From contig CAVVXS010000007.1 of assembly GCA_963752225.1 (NCBI GenBank), forward strand, positions 310,001 to 374,000: a stretch of 64,000 nucleotides of DNA, written 5' to 3'. The translations under genes and the position numbers were made by a program. The notes below the pieces were generated by a model. It did no database searches, was not told where the DNA came from, and saw nothing but the letters and a program-made list of their open reading frames with translations. Shown here piece by piece: positions 1 through 7,509 of this stretch. This DNA comes from JBBROS01 sp963752225 (lineage in GTDB: Bacteria > Pseudomonadota > Alphaproteobacteria > Acetobacterales > Acetobacteraceae). The stretch's first letter is position 1. Every line of letters begins with the position of its first letter.

Positions 1-92
1 CGTCGGTTGTAGCGCTGGAACAATGGCTGACCCAGCCAGGTTTCCAGCATCTGCACCTGACGGCTGATCGCACCGTGCGTCACGCGCGCGGC
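1..92 (-). pseudogene. LysR-family regulator, helix-turn-helix fragment
   Basis: Read on the minus strand, this stretch encodes a LysR-type DNA-binding helix: Val-Thr-His-Gly-Ala-Ile-Ser-Arg-Gln-Val, then a Leu-Glu-x-Trp-Leu-Gly-Gln-Pro-Leu-Phe-x-Arg signature. This is the GcvA-like version of the N-terminal domain. The part that should precede it, with the start codon, is replaced at about position 92 by a fragment of an adenylylsulfate kinase on the opposite strand. The gene has therefore lost its 5' end by rearrangement; the rest would lie outside the window. LysR proteins often control sulfur genes, but which genes this one controlled cannot be told. Confidence 0.6.
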
Positions 93-583
93 GGAGACGT
101 TGCTGTTCCGCCGCGGCCTGGACGTGGTAGTACTGGACGGCGACACCTTGCGGGCGCGGCTGTCGACCGACCTGGGGTTCTCGCCGGAGGACCGCACCGA
201 GAACGTGCGGCGCGCCGCGGTGGTGGCGCGGCTGATGGCCGATGCCGGACTGGTCGTGTTGGTGGCGTTGATCTCGCCCCGCATGGAAGACCGTGCGCTG
301 GCTCGCGAACTTGTCGGCGAGGACTTCCGCGAGATCTTCGTGGACGCCGACCGCGACGTGTGCGAAGCGCGCGACCCGAAAGGCCTCTATACCGCCGCGC
401 GAGCCGGCCGACTGTCAGGCTTCACCGGCGTGGACGCGCTGTATGACCGCCCGGCCACGCCCGACCTGGTCGTCCGCACCGACTCCGTCTCCATTGGCGC
501 CGCGGCCGAGCAGTTGGCGGCCTACGTCAGGAGTTCTGGTGGCGCTGCCCGGGCTCGAGCCCCGGGCCGCCGGCGCCGACTGA
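91..583 (+). pseudogene. cysC: adenylylsulfate (APS) kinase, 5'-truncated
   Basis: The reading frame matches APS kinase from its second third onward: the Leu-Asp-Gly-Asp substrate motif, then Arg-Ala-Arg-Leu-Ser-Thr-Asp-Leu-Gly-Phe-Ser, Arg-Thr-Glu-Asn-Val-Arg-Arg, Ile-Ser-Pro, and the Asp-Pro-Lys-Gly-Leu-Tyr loop. APS kinase phosphorylates adenylylsulfate to PAPS in sulfate activation. The N-terminal P-loop is missing, cut off where a LysR fragment begins, so the product cannot bind ATP. The stop codon also looks lost: this frame stays open into the signal peptide of the next gene, while a neighbouring frame stops at 583. Both point to a dead remnant of a sulfate-assimilation gene. Confidence 0.75.
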
Positions 584-609
584 TGCCCATCGTACCACGG
601 AGAACCGCT

Positions 610-1622
610 ATGCGACGCCGCTCCCTGCTCGCCGCGATTGCATCACTGTCCGCCTCTGCATCGCAGGCCCCCGCGGCGCAAGCCCCGGCCACGCTGCTGA
701 ACGTGTCGTACGACCCGACGCGGGAGCTGTATGCCGCGATCAACCCGGCCTTCGCGGCCGTCTGGAGGAAGCAGACCGGACAGGACGTCTAGGTCCGCGC
801 CAGCCATGACGGTTCCGGTGCGCAGGCCCGGGCGGTGATCGACGGTTGGAGGCGGACGTCGTCACCCTGGCATTGCAATCCGACGTGGACGCCATCGTTG
901 ACCGAGCCGGGCTGATCGAGCCGGGCTGGCGGGATCGGCTGCCGAACCGCTCCGTGCCCTACACCTCGACCATCCTGCTCGTGGTGCGCAAGGGCAACCC
1001 GAAGCGCATCCACGACAGGGCCGACCTGGTGCGCCCGGGCGTGTCGGTGATCACCCCCAACCCGAAAACCTCCGGCGGCGCGCGCTGGAACTATTTGGCC
1101 GCCTGGGGTTGGGCGTTGCAGGCCATCGGCGGCGACCAAGCCCGCGCGCGCGCCTACGTCGCCGAGCTTTACCGCCACGTCCCGGTTCTGGACACCGGCG
1201 CGCGCGGTAGCACCATCACCTTCGCACAGCCCAACCAGGGCGACGTGCTGATCGCTTGGGAGGACGACGCCAACGTGGCGGTCAACCAGCTCGGCCGCGC
1301 CAAGCTGGAGATCGTCGTCCCGTCCCTCAGCATCGTGGCCGAGCCGGTCGTCGCCGTCGTGGACAAGGTCGTGGACAAGCGCGGCACCCGCGCGGTGGCC
1401 GAGGCCTACCTGCACTTCCTGTGGACGCCGGAAGCGCAGGAGATCGCGGCCAGGAACCACTATCGGCCCACCGATCCCGCGACCCTGGCGCGGCACGCGG
1501 GCCAGTTCCCCAACGTCAAGACATTCACCATCGCCGACGTGTTCGGCGAGTGGCGCGAGGTGCAGCGGGAGCATTTCGGCGACAACGGCGTGTTCGGTCA
1601 GATCTACAAGCCGGGCCAATGA
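610..1622 (+). pseudogene. sbp: periplasmic sulfate-binding protein, broken
   Basis: The coding sequence covers the full length of a sulfate ABC-transporter binding protein (about 335 codons). It has an Arg-rich signal peptide, the Leu-Leu-Asn-Val-Ser-Tyr-Asp-Pro-Thr-Arg-Glu-Leu-Tyr motif, and Ser-His-Asp-Gly-Ser-Gly. Further on come Asp-Val-Val-Thr-Leu-Ala-Leu and a C-terminal Phe-Gly-x-Asn-Gly-Val-Phe-Gly-Gln-Ile-Tyr. A start ATG at 610 follows GGAG. Two lesions interrupt it: an in-frame TAG at 790-792 where relatives carry Thr or Gln, and a one-base loss at about 846 that shifts the frame before the Leu-Glu-Ala-Asp-Val-Val stretch. No cysTWA transport genes follow, so sulfate uptake by this locus is lost. 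Confidence 0.85.
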
Positions 1623-1694
1623 GGACCGGAGCACAAGCTAATCCTGACCACGGCGTGATCACCGCCCAGCCGGTGTCCGTGTAGACTTCCAGCC

Positions 1695-3062
1695 ATGGCT
1701 GGGCCCGTCATCGCCGTCATCGGAGCCGGGTTCAGCGGCACGCTGCTGACGCTGCACTTGCTGCGGCGATGTCCGCCCACAACACGCATTTGCCTGATCG
1801 AGCGGAACGCGCAATTTGGTCGGGGCCAAGCCTACGCGACGCCGAACCCCTCACACTTGCTGAACGTGCCCGCCGGGCGGATGAGCGCCTTTCCGGATCA
1901 GCCCGGCCATTTCCTGGACTGGCTTCGTGCGCAGCCGGGCATGGACGAGGCCGACGCAGGCAGCTTCGTCCCTCGCCAGCAATTCGGCGCCTACATACGG
2001 CAACTGCTGAACGAGGAGTTGAAGCACCCGACCCGGGGCGACCGGCTGGACCTCGTGCGCGGCGACGTGCTCTCGCTCGACTGCGGCGGCCGGGTCACGC
2101 TAGCGCTGGACCGCGATCGCACCGTGGCGGCCGATGCGGTCGTGCTGGCCCTGGGCACCTTCCCGCCGGAACCGCCCCCGGTCCCCGACTCCAGCTTCTA
2201 CGACACGGCCGCCTACCGGCCGGACGCCTGGGCGCCGGACGCCTTGGCCGGATTGCAGCCGACCGAGCCCGTGCTGCTGATCGGCACCGGCCTCACCATG
2301 GTGGACACGATCGTTTCGCTGCTGGAGCAGGGACACACGGGTCTGATCCACGCCTTGTCGCGCCGCGGGCTGCTGCCACGAGAGCACGCCGCTGCCGCCG
2401 TGCCGCCGCCCTCGCTCGCCGCCGTCCCGACCCGGCTTGGATCGCTGCTGCGACTGGTGCGCACATCGGCCAAGGCCGCCTTGGCCGACGGCCGGCCCTG
2501 GCAGCCCACGATCGACGCGCTGCGGTCTTTCACCACGGACATATGGCAGGCCATGACGCCGGCCGACCGCCGCCGCTTCCTGCGCCATCTGCGGCCGTGG
2601 TGGGAGGTGCACCGGCACCGCATGCCCGGCGCCGTCGCGGCCCGGGTCGAGCAGACCCGGGCCGCCGGCCAGCTCCGCATTCACGCCGGCCGCATCCGTG
2701 CGTTCGAGCCTGACCCGCTCGGCACTCGCGTGTCCTGGCGCGTGCGAGGGCGTGATGACATGGCCAGCGCCGTCGTGACCCGGGTGATCAACTGCTCGGG
2801 CCCGACCTGCGATTACGACCGGGTGTCGCACCCGCTGATCCAGTCTCTGCTGCAGGCCGGCCACATTCGGCCTGACCCGCTGCGGCTCGGTCTCGAGACC
2901 TCGGCCAGCGGTGCGTTGCTGTCGCGCGACGGCGCGCTCTCGGGGCGCCTGTTCGCGGTCGGCCCCGTCACCCGCGGCACCTTCTGGGAAATGACGGCGG
3001 TGCCCGACATCAGGCGACAGGCAGAGCTGCTTGCAACGTCTCTCGCGGCATTGGTCAGGTAA
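1695..3062 (+). CDS. FAD/NAD(P)-binding oxidoreductase (NAD_binding_9 type)
   Basis: This 455-residue protein starts with a dinucleotide-binding loop (Val-Ile-Gly-Ala-Gly-Phe-Ser-Gly, residues 6-14). A second glycine loop occurs near residue 193 (Leu-Leu-Ile-Gly-Thr-Gly-Leu-Thr-Met-Val-Asp). The Gly-x-Ala-Tyr-Ala-Thr segment followed by His-Leu-Leu-Asn-Val-Pro-Ala-Gly-Arg-Met is typical of the FAD-NAD(P)-binding family often found beside sulfur or siderophore genes. A conserved Cys-Ser-Gly-Pro stretch is near residue 366. The reaction is unknown. It has only a weak ribosome site at the ATG, stands alone on the plus strand, and is one of the few intact genes at this end of the window. Confidence 0.8.
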   Translation: MAGPVIAVIGAGFSGTLLTLHLLRRCPPTTRICLIERNAQFGRGQAYATPNPSHLLNVPAGRMSAFPDQPGHFLDWLRAQPGMDEADAGSFVPRQQFGAYIRQLLNEELKHPTRGDRLDLVRGDVLSLDCGGRVTLALDRDRTVAADAVVLALGTFPPEPPPVPDSSFYDTAAYRPDAWAPDALAGLQPTEPVLLIGTGLTMVDTIVSLLEQGHTGLIHALSRRGLLPREHAAAAVPPPSLAAVPTRLGSLLRLVRTSAKAALADGRPWQPTIDALRSFTTDIWQAMTPADRRRFLRHLRPWWEVHRHRMPGAVAARVEQTRAAGQLRIHAGRIRAFEPDPLGTRVSWRVRGRDDMASAVVTRVINCSGPTCDYDRVSHPLIQSLLQAGHIRPDPLRLGLETSASGALLSRDGALSGRLFAVGPVTRGTFWEMTAVPDIRRQAELLATSLAALVR

Positions 3063-3446
3063 GGGAAGGCGGGATCGCGGGACCATTCCCCGGCGCTGAG
3101 TGGGTCGCCGGCGAAGGCGGGATTCCCTCAAAAAACGACCGGGACTTCAGATCCCGGCCGAAGTTGGGGAGGAAACGCTGCCGAATACCCGCCACGAAAG
3201 CATAAGCCCCGTCGGCAGCAGGGCGATCAGAAACCTGGCGTCCGAGCCGGGCCAACCGGGGCGGGGGCGTGGCACACACCGGGCGTCACCGGCCCGGCAC
3301 CGAATCGCAAGATCAGGCCCGCGCGATGGGTCAGCAGGGTCGCCGCCACTGCCATCGCCACAATCACGGCGCAGCGTCGAATTGCGCGCGGCGAGGGCGG
3401 CGGCACCCATACGTCGGAACGGTGGACCAGCACCGCCCGTGTCCCG
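3063..3446. other. gene-poor stretch, possible permease remnant
   Basis: No intact gene is seen. A short minus-strand frame (about 3227-3457) overlaps the end of the broken ssuA. It has an Arg-rich start followed by one hydrophobic segment, as at the beginning of an SsuC-type permease, and then dissolves into Pro/Ala-rich sequence. It could be what remains of the permease expected there, but the match is too short to be sure. A small hairpin with a CCGGGA/TCCCGG stem lies near 3140-3160. Confidence 0.3.
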
Positions 3447-4400
3447 TCAGGCTGCACTGGCGGCGTCGAGCGTCGTGTCGAACGCCCGCCGCACGTCCAG
3501 CCGCTGACGCAGCAGCCCGAACTCCAGCGCGTCGCCGGCTGCCGCCTGCAACTCGTCGATCAGCGCGGGCGTCAGGGCGGTGGGATTGGTCCGTTCGGTA
3601 TCGTAGGTGCTGCGCAGCACCGGCTCGGGCAGGCCGGTCAGCGCGGCGTTGTAGCGCGCGTATTCGGGGATGTGTCCGTCCGCCCAGGCCCAGCCGGCGC
3701 GGAACCTGGCCAGGAAGTCGGCCAGTTGCGCTCGCTTGGTCTGGATCGCGCTCTCATGCGCGGCCACCAGCATGATCGCGGGCGTGAGGCCCCGCCCGTC
3801 CACCAGCACCCGCGCGCCGAACTGCTGCACCTCCAATGCGACGTATGGGTCCTACACTGCCCAGGCGTCCACAGCACCCGACCGGAACGCGAACGAGGCA
3901 TCGCCGGGCGACAAGAAGGTGATGTCCACGTCGCCGGGCGCCATGCCCGCCTGCTTCAGCGCCGCGCGGATCAAGTATTGTCCCCAGCCGGCGCGGTTGC
4001 CGGCGACCTTACGGCCGTGAAGGTCGGAGACAGTGCGGATCGACGAGTCCTGCTTGACCAGGATCGCCTGCGCTGCCGCCGAGGGTCGTCCGGCGCCGAT
4101 GATCCGCAGCGGCGCCCCAGCCGCAAAGGAGGTCAGAAAGGCGAGGTCACCCTGGTAGCCGAGGTCGAGCGCGCCGGCGTTCAGCGCCTCCAGCAACGGC
4201 GCCGCAGCAGGAAATTCCGCCCATTCCAGCGTGTAAGGGAGATCGTGCGCCACCCCTGACGCTTCCAGCAGGGAACGCAGCCCACCCTTTTGGTTGCCGA
4301 CGCGCAGCACGGGCCGCTCGGCGGCCTGAATGGGCAGCGCGGCCATCGCCGCGGCGCCGGTGAAGTTAGCAACGATGCTACGGCGGGTGACGCTGGTCAT
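3447..4400 (-). pseudogene. aliphatic-sulfonate ABC binding protein (SsuA-like) with internal stop
   Basis: The frame encodes a complete SsuA/TauA-type periplasmic protein. It has an N-terminal signal peptide with Arg-Arg, a Phe-Pro-Ala-Ala-Ala-Pro-Leu-Leu-Glu-Ala-Leu-Asn-Ala-Gly motif, and Ser-Gly-Ala-Val-Asp-Ala-Trp-Ala-Val. A TAG at about 3849-3851 then interrupts, and the same frame continues with Asp-Pro-Tyr-Val-Ala to the natural end at 3447. The family motif is Val-Asp-Ala-Trp-x-x-Trp-Asp-Pro; the intact paralogue at 8948-9922 has it, so the TAG is a TGG tryptophan codon changed by one base. The gene is last in the minus-strand operon begun at 6390 and would have fed a sulfonate transporter whose other parts are missing. 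Confidence 0.85.
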
Positions 4401-4430
4401 GACGAAAGCTCCTTCGGCAAGGCGTGCGGA

Positions 4431-5123
4431 TCAGCCGGCGACGCTGGCTTCGGCGGCAGCAACGGCGGTGCGGATGGCGGTTGGACATCGCGGGCTTTCG
4501 CCCACAAGGAGGCGACGGAGCCGGATGGTGAGCAGCCCGAAGCGGCCGGACTGGTCTGCCGCGATCCGGGCCGCCGCCGACCACAGCGCCGCCGCATGCA
4601 CGGCGTGGAAGGTGGAAACGCCTTCCCGGAGTTCGTCGAGCACGCGAACCAGGTCCGCCTCGACCACGTCCTGCGCCTCGCCGTCGCCGCCCGGCACCGG
4701 GTGGCCGGTGCGCTCGACGGTGGTCGCCAGAAAACAGAACGCGGTGTTGGTCTGGTTCGATGGATTGGGGTGGATCGCAGCCAGGCGCTCCAGCGCGCCG
4801 CTCGCGCCGGTTTCCTCCCGCAGCTCTCGGGCAGCCGCCGTCTCGGCGGCCGACGAGCGGTCGGTGCCGTCGACCGGGTCCACCAGGCCGCCCGGCAGGC
4901 CGGTGGTGACGGCGCCGATGCCGTGCCGTTACTCGCGGACCAGAAGCAGCGTGCCGTCCCGTGTCAGCGGCACGACAGTTACCCAGTCGGGGGCCTCGAT
5001 CACGTGATAGGGCCCGAACACGTCGCCGGCGACCGTCCGGACCTGATCGCTGCGGACGCGCAGCCACGGGTCGGCGAACGTAATAGCGCTGTCCAGCACC
5101 GTCCAGGGCACGACGGCGGTCAT
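4431..5123 (-). pseudogene. NUDIX hydrolase with internal stop
   Basis: The frame starts at an ATG overlapping the stop of the upstream gene (ATGA). It encodes a NUDIX protein: Pro-Gly-Gly-Leu-Val-Asp and then Ala-Ala-x-Arg-Glu-Leu-Arg-Glu-Glu-Thr-Gly, the core of the GX5EX7REUXEEXGU box. NUDIX enzymes cleave nucleoside diphosphates linked to other groups. A TAA at about 4932-4934 interrupts after Leu-Leu-Val-Arg-Glu, just before Arg-His-Gly-Ile-Gly; relatives have Tyr there (Glu-Tyr-Arg), so one base change made the stop. The NUDIX box lies downstream of it, so only a 64-residue N-terminal piece would be made. Confidence 0.8.
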
Positions 5124-5977
5124 GGCACCTCGTTGTGAAAGACCAGGGTCCGCAGCTCGATGCTTTGACGCGGCGGCGCGTCCCAGGGGGCGTCGGGATC
5201 GATGAAAGCCGTGTGCGGGGCAAAGCGGGCGCGGCCGTCATCGGCGCTGTCGTAGCACTTGATCAGCAGCGCCTCCGCCGGCGTCATGCCGGGGATGTAG
5301 GACCAGTGCTGCGCCGGGTTGTAGGTGAGCGCGTAGGTCTCCCCGACCCGGTCGGGAAAGATCAGGTCGGAGGCGACCAGGTCCTCGAAGTCGACCGTTC
5401 GCGCGTCGCACAGCGCGAGCGGGCTGTCCCAGAGCGGCCCGACGATGGGGCGCCACAGGTTGATGATCTGCACCCGACCCCGCAGCAGCGTCTCGGCCTC
5501 GTCCGGCAGCAGGTCGCGCACGCGCTGCGGGCCGGATGTCAGCGTCTGGTCCACGTGCACGCGGGTCGCCGGCTGCCGCGGCAGGCCCGTTGTGCAGTCC
5601 TCCGCGTCGGGCACCCGGCGGCGGAGGGTGTGATCGAACACGAACACCCGGTCGGCGCCGGTCGCGTCGCGGATCAGCCGCTCGGCTTCCGGATAGTAGA
5701 TTTGAAGGATCTCGTCTTCGTTCCAGAAGTCGCGCACGGCGCTCAAGTGCTGGACGAAGGCGAAGCCCTCGCGGTCGAGCCTGAACTCGACGGCGTGCCG
5801 GCGTGCGTCTTCGATGGCAACGCGCTGCGGGGCATAGCGGGCATTGGACCGCGAAGCGCCACCGGGCGGGTCGTAGGCGTAGTTGCGAGGCTTCTCGCCG
5901 GTGGGGACCAGGAACTGCAGGTCTGCCTCGACGCGCAGGGTAGGGCGCTGGGTTTCGACCGATATCACACTGCTCAT
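5120..5977 (-). CDS. CmcJ/NvfI-family (GA4-desaturase-like) oxygenase
   Basis: This intact 285-residue protein belongs to the CmcJ/AsaB/NvfI group, whose characterised members are iron/2-oxoglutarate-type oxygenases or are assigned to methyl transfer or hydroxylation. The family pattern is visible: Phe-Asp-His-Thr-Leu-Arg-Arg-Arg, then His-Val-Asp-Gln-Thr (a His-x-Asp metal motif, about residue 142). A later Asn-Leu-Trp-Arg-Pro and a distal His-Trp near residue 224 (Gln-His-Trp-Ser-Tyr-Ile) complete the likely metal triad. The substrate is unknown. It follows a 69-residue unknown gene and overlaps the NUDIX gene by ATGA, with a sulfonate binding protein next, so oxidation of an organosulfur compound is a reasonable inference only. 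Confidence 0.75.
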   Translation of the reverse strand: MSSVISVETQRPTLRVEADLQFLVPTGEKPRNYAYDPPGGASRSNARYAPQRVAIEDARRHAVEFRLDREGFAFVQHLSAVRDFWNEDEILQIYYPEAERLIRDATGADRVFVFDHTLRRRVPDAEDCTTGLPRQPATRVHVDQTLTSGPQRVRDLLPDEAETLLRGRVQIINLWRPIVGPLWDSPLALCDARTVDFEDLVASDLIFPDRVGETYALTYNPAQHWSYIPGMTPAEALLIKCYDSADDGRARFAPHTAFIDPDAPWDAPPRQSIELRTLVFHNEVP

Positions 5978-6011
5978 GATGAACTCCTGTGCTGGCCAGA
6001 TGGCTCGAGTA

Positions 6012-6221
6012 TCAGGCGGCCTCGCTTGACCGGACGGCCGGCAGCCGCCCGGTCGTCAGCAAGTGGCCGACGACGCGCTGCACGTCCGGCAGCGTCGGCC
6101 AGATGCTGTTGTCCAGCTCTTCCAACCGCGGATCGACGGCGATGAAGCGGAACCGGCCGTCATGGCTGACGGCGGCGCCGGCGAACTGGCCCGAAACCTC
6201 GATGACGTGGGACTGATGCAC
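6012..6221 (-). CDS. small conserved-looking protein, unknown function
   Basis: This 69-residue protein is read from a GTG at 6221 with a strong GGAGAAA site seven bases upstream; the longer upstream extension in this frame is low-complexity and lacks such a site. It has Phe-Arg-Phe-Ile-Ala-Val-Asp-Pro-Arg-Leu-Glu-Glu-Leu-Asp in the middle and Trp-Pro-Thr-Leu-Pro-Asp-Val-Gln-Arg-Val-Val further on. No signal peptide or membrane segment is present. It sits 91 bases after the candidate leader peptide and 35 bases before the CmcJ-type oxygenase, so it is very likely part of that operon, perhaps as a partner of the oxygenase. I do not recognise a named family. Confidence 0.65.
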   Translation of the reverse strand: MHQSHVIEVSGQFAGAAVSHDGRFRFIAVDPRLEELDNSIWPTLPDVQRVVGHLLTTGRLPAVRSSEAA

Positions 6222-6312
6222 GCTGTTTCTCCTGCCCGGACCACCTCGGCGATGCGGGCCGATGCTCGACTCTGGATCACTGGATCGGGCGGCCTGAGCC
6301 GGCCCGGGCAAC

Positions 6313-6390
6313 TCAACAGCCGCGTCGACGGGGAGGGCAGTGCATGAAAGCAGGCCGGGTGAGGTTCGGGCCCTGTTGGTTCAGGTGCAT
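6313..6390 (-). CDS. candidate cysteine-type leader peptide, 25 residues
   Basis: A 25-codon frame starts at ATG 6390 with a GGAG eight bases upstream and ends at TGA. The peptide begins Met-His-Leu-Asn-Gln-Gln-Gly-Pro, has Arg-Pro-Ala-Phe-Met-His-Cys-Pro-Pro and finishes Arg-Arg-Arg-Gly-Cys. It is the first frame of the minus-strand operon that contains an SsuA-like gene. Two cysteines near the end, one as the last sense codon, suit translation-dependent sensing of cysteine supply, and the 91 bases before the next gene contain GGGCC/GGCC-rich sequence able to fold. The 5' region back to 6597 shows no other gene and should hold the promoter. Function is inferred from position and composition. 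Confidence 0.5.
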   Translation of the reverse strand: MHLNQQGPNLTRPAFMHCPPRRRGC

Positions 6391-6597
6391 GGGAAAACTC
6401 CTGCCGACAGTCATCAGCATGTCCACACGCTAAACTTCGGACGTGTTTCCGCACCTCTCAAGTAGAGATTGGCCCCGGCCAGAAATTTGCCGCCAACGTC
6501 TATACGCGGATCGCGCCGTAGCACTGGCTTTCATCCACACCGCTCGGCGCGAAAGCAGCGGCGATCTTTACGCCCAGTCCGCCCGCTCCCCTGCGTC

Positions 6598-7139
6598 TCA
6601 GGGCCGTGGCGCACCGGGGCTGTCCGGTAGTGCCGCCCCATTGTCCCCGTCGCTTCCGCGCCGGTCGCGAAAGGCGCGGGCCGGAAGAGGAAAGGCGGTC
6701 GTCTGCTTCAAACGTTCCATCGCGAAGCGCGAGGTGACGTTCTTCAACGGGACGGCCTTGATCAGCCGCTTATAGAAGGCGTCGAATTCCGCCATGTCCG
6801 GCACGGCAACGCGAAGCATGTAATCGACCTCGCCCGCCATGCGGTAGGCGTCCATCACCTCCGGCATGCGGTTCACGGCGGCCGCAAAGTTGGCCATCCA
6901 TTCCGGCGAATGCGCGGGCGCTTCGACCGCGACGATGACGGTCAGCCCGATGCCGACCCGTTCCGGCTCGACCAAGGCGACGCGGCGCCGGATGACGCCC
7001 GCATGCTCCATCTTCTGGATGCGTTTCCAGACCGGCGTCGGGGACAGCCCCCCCGTGCGGCCAAGTCCGCCATCGGCAGGCTGACATCCTCCTGCAGCAA
7101 GGCCAGCAGCTTGCGGTCGACCTCGTCCATCGTGTCCAT
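6598..7139 (-). pseudogene. Lrp/AsnC-family regulator, frameshifted
   Basis: The N-terminal half starts at ATG 7139 (Asp-Glu-Val-Asp-Arg-Lys-Leu-Leu-Ala-Leu-Leu-Gln) and gives the beginning of the winged helix. The second half, in another frame, gives Gly-Leu-Ser-Pro-Thr-Pro-Val-Trp-Lys-Arg-Ile, the recognition helix, and then the ligand-binding RAM domain ending at 6598. The break is at a run of seven G (minus strand; C at 7048-7054); one added G restores an uninterrupted Lrp protein. The site could be a true mutation, a slippery tract that varies within the population, or a homopolymer error. The gene follows the YeiH operon and would regulate nearby sulfur or amino-acid genes. Confidence 0.75.
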
Positions 7140-7224
7140 GCGCCCGGACGCTCCGGGAGCCGGCACCGCGGCAGGCTGAGGCCGTCGCCCGCTGCCCGGT
7201 CGGTCCGCATGCACCGTCGCAGGC

Positions 7225-7509
7225 CTACCGGCGCTCTGGCTGTCGGCGGCGGGGCCACCAGGAGGCTAAGCCCGGCCTGCCGCCCGCCGGGCTGGCCGGC
7301 CCGGTGGGTCGGGTCGCGCGGAGCTCCAGATCGTCGCACCGGGCGGCGTGGGTCAGGTAAAGCCCATGCCGGCTGCAGAGCCCATCCGCTGCCCGTACTG
7401 CCGCTCGCCCTGAACTCATGGACGTGAGCCCGGGGAAACTCTGTTCGAGGTGCGTGGCGTCGTTGCGGAAATGGAGGCAATCACCGCAGGTGAAACCGTG
7501 GACCGTCAA
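7225..7509 (-). CDS. small cysteine/histidine protein downstream of yeiH
   Basis: A 94-residue frame begins with TTG at 7509, overlapping the TGA stop of the upstream transporter gene (TTGA), which suggests coupled translation. Its first 60 residues look like a compact metal-binding or redox module: Cys-Gly-Asp-Cys-Leu-His-Phe-Arg-Asn, then Phe-Pro-Gly-Leu, then Asp-Gly-Leu-Cys-Ser-Arg-His, then Ala-Arg-Cys-Asp-Asp. The order C-x2-C, C-x2-H, C is what a small zinc ribbon would show. The last 30 residues are Pro/Arg-rich and may be a chance extension. No family name is assigned. The location between a sulfite/sulfate exporter and an Lrp regulator suggests a link to sulfur handling. Confidence 0.5.
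   Translation of the reverse strand: MTVHGFTCGDCLHFRNDATHLEQSFPGLTSMSSGRAAVRAADGLCSRHGLYLTHAARCDDLELRATRPTGPASPAGGRPGLASWWPRRRQPERR

Noticed and set aside
3055..3279. A short minus-strand frame at the end of the FAD protein gene
   Set aside because: No start signal, no recognisable domain, and partial overlap with a certain gene.
790..3851. TAG codons in two genes as possible pyrrolysine or other recoding
   Set aside because: The affected positions are Gln/Thr and Trp in relatives, a third gene has TAA, and no pyrrolysine genes are seen; ordinary nonsense mutations explain all.
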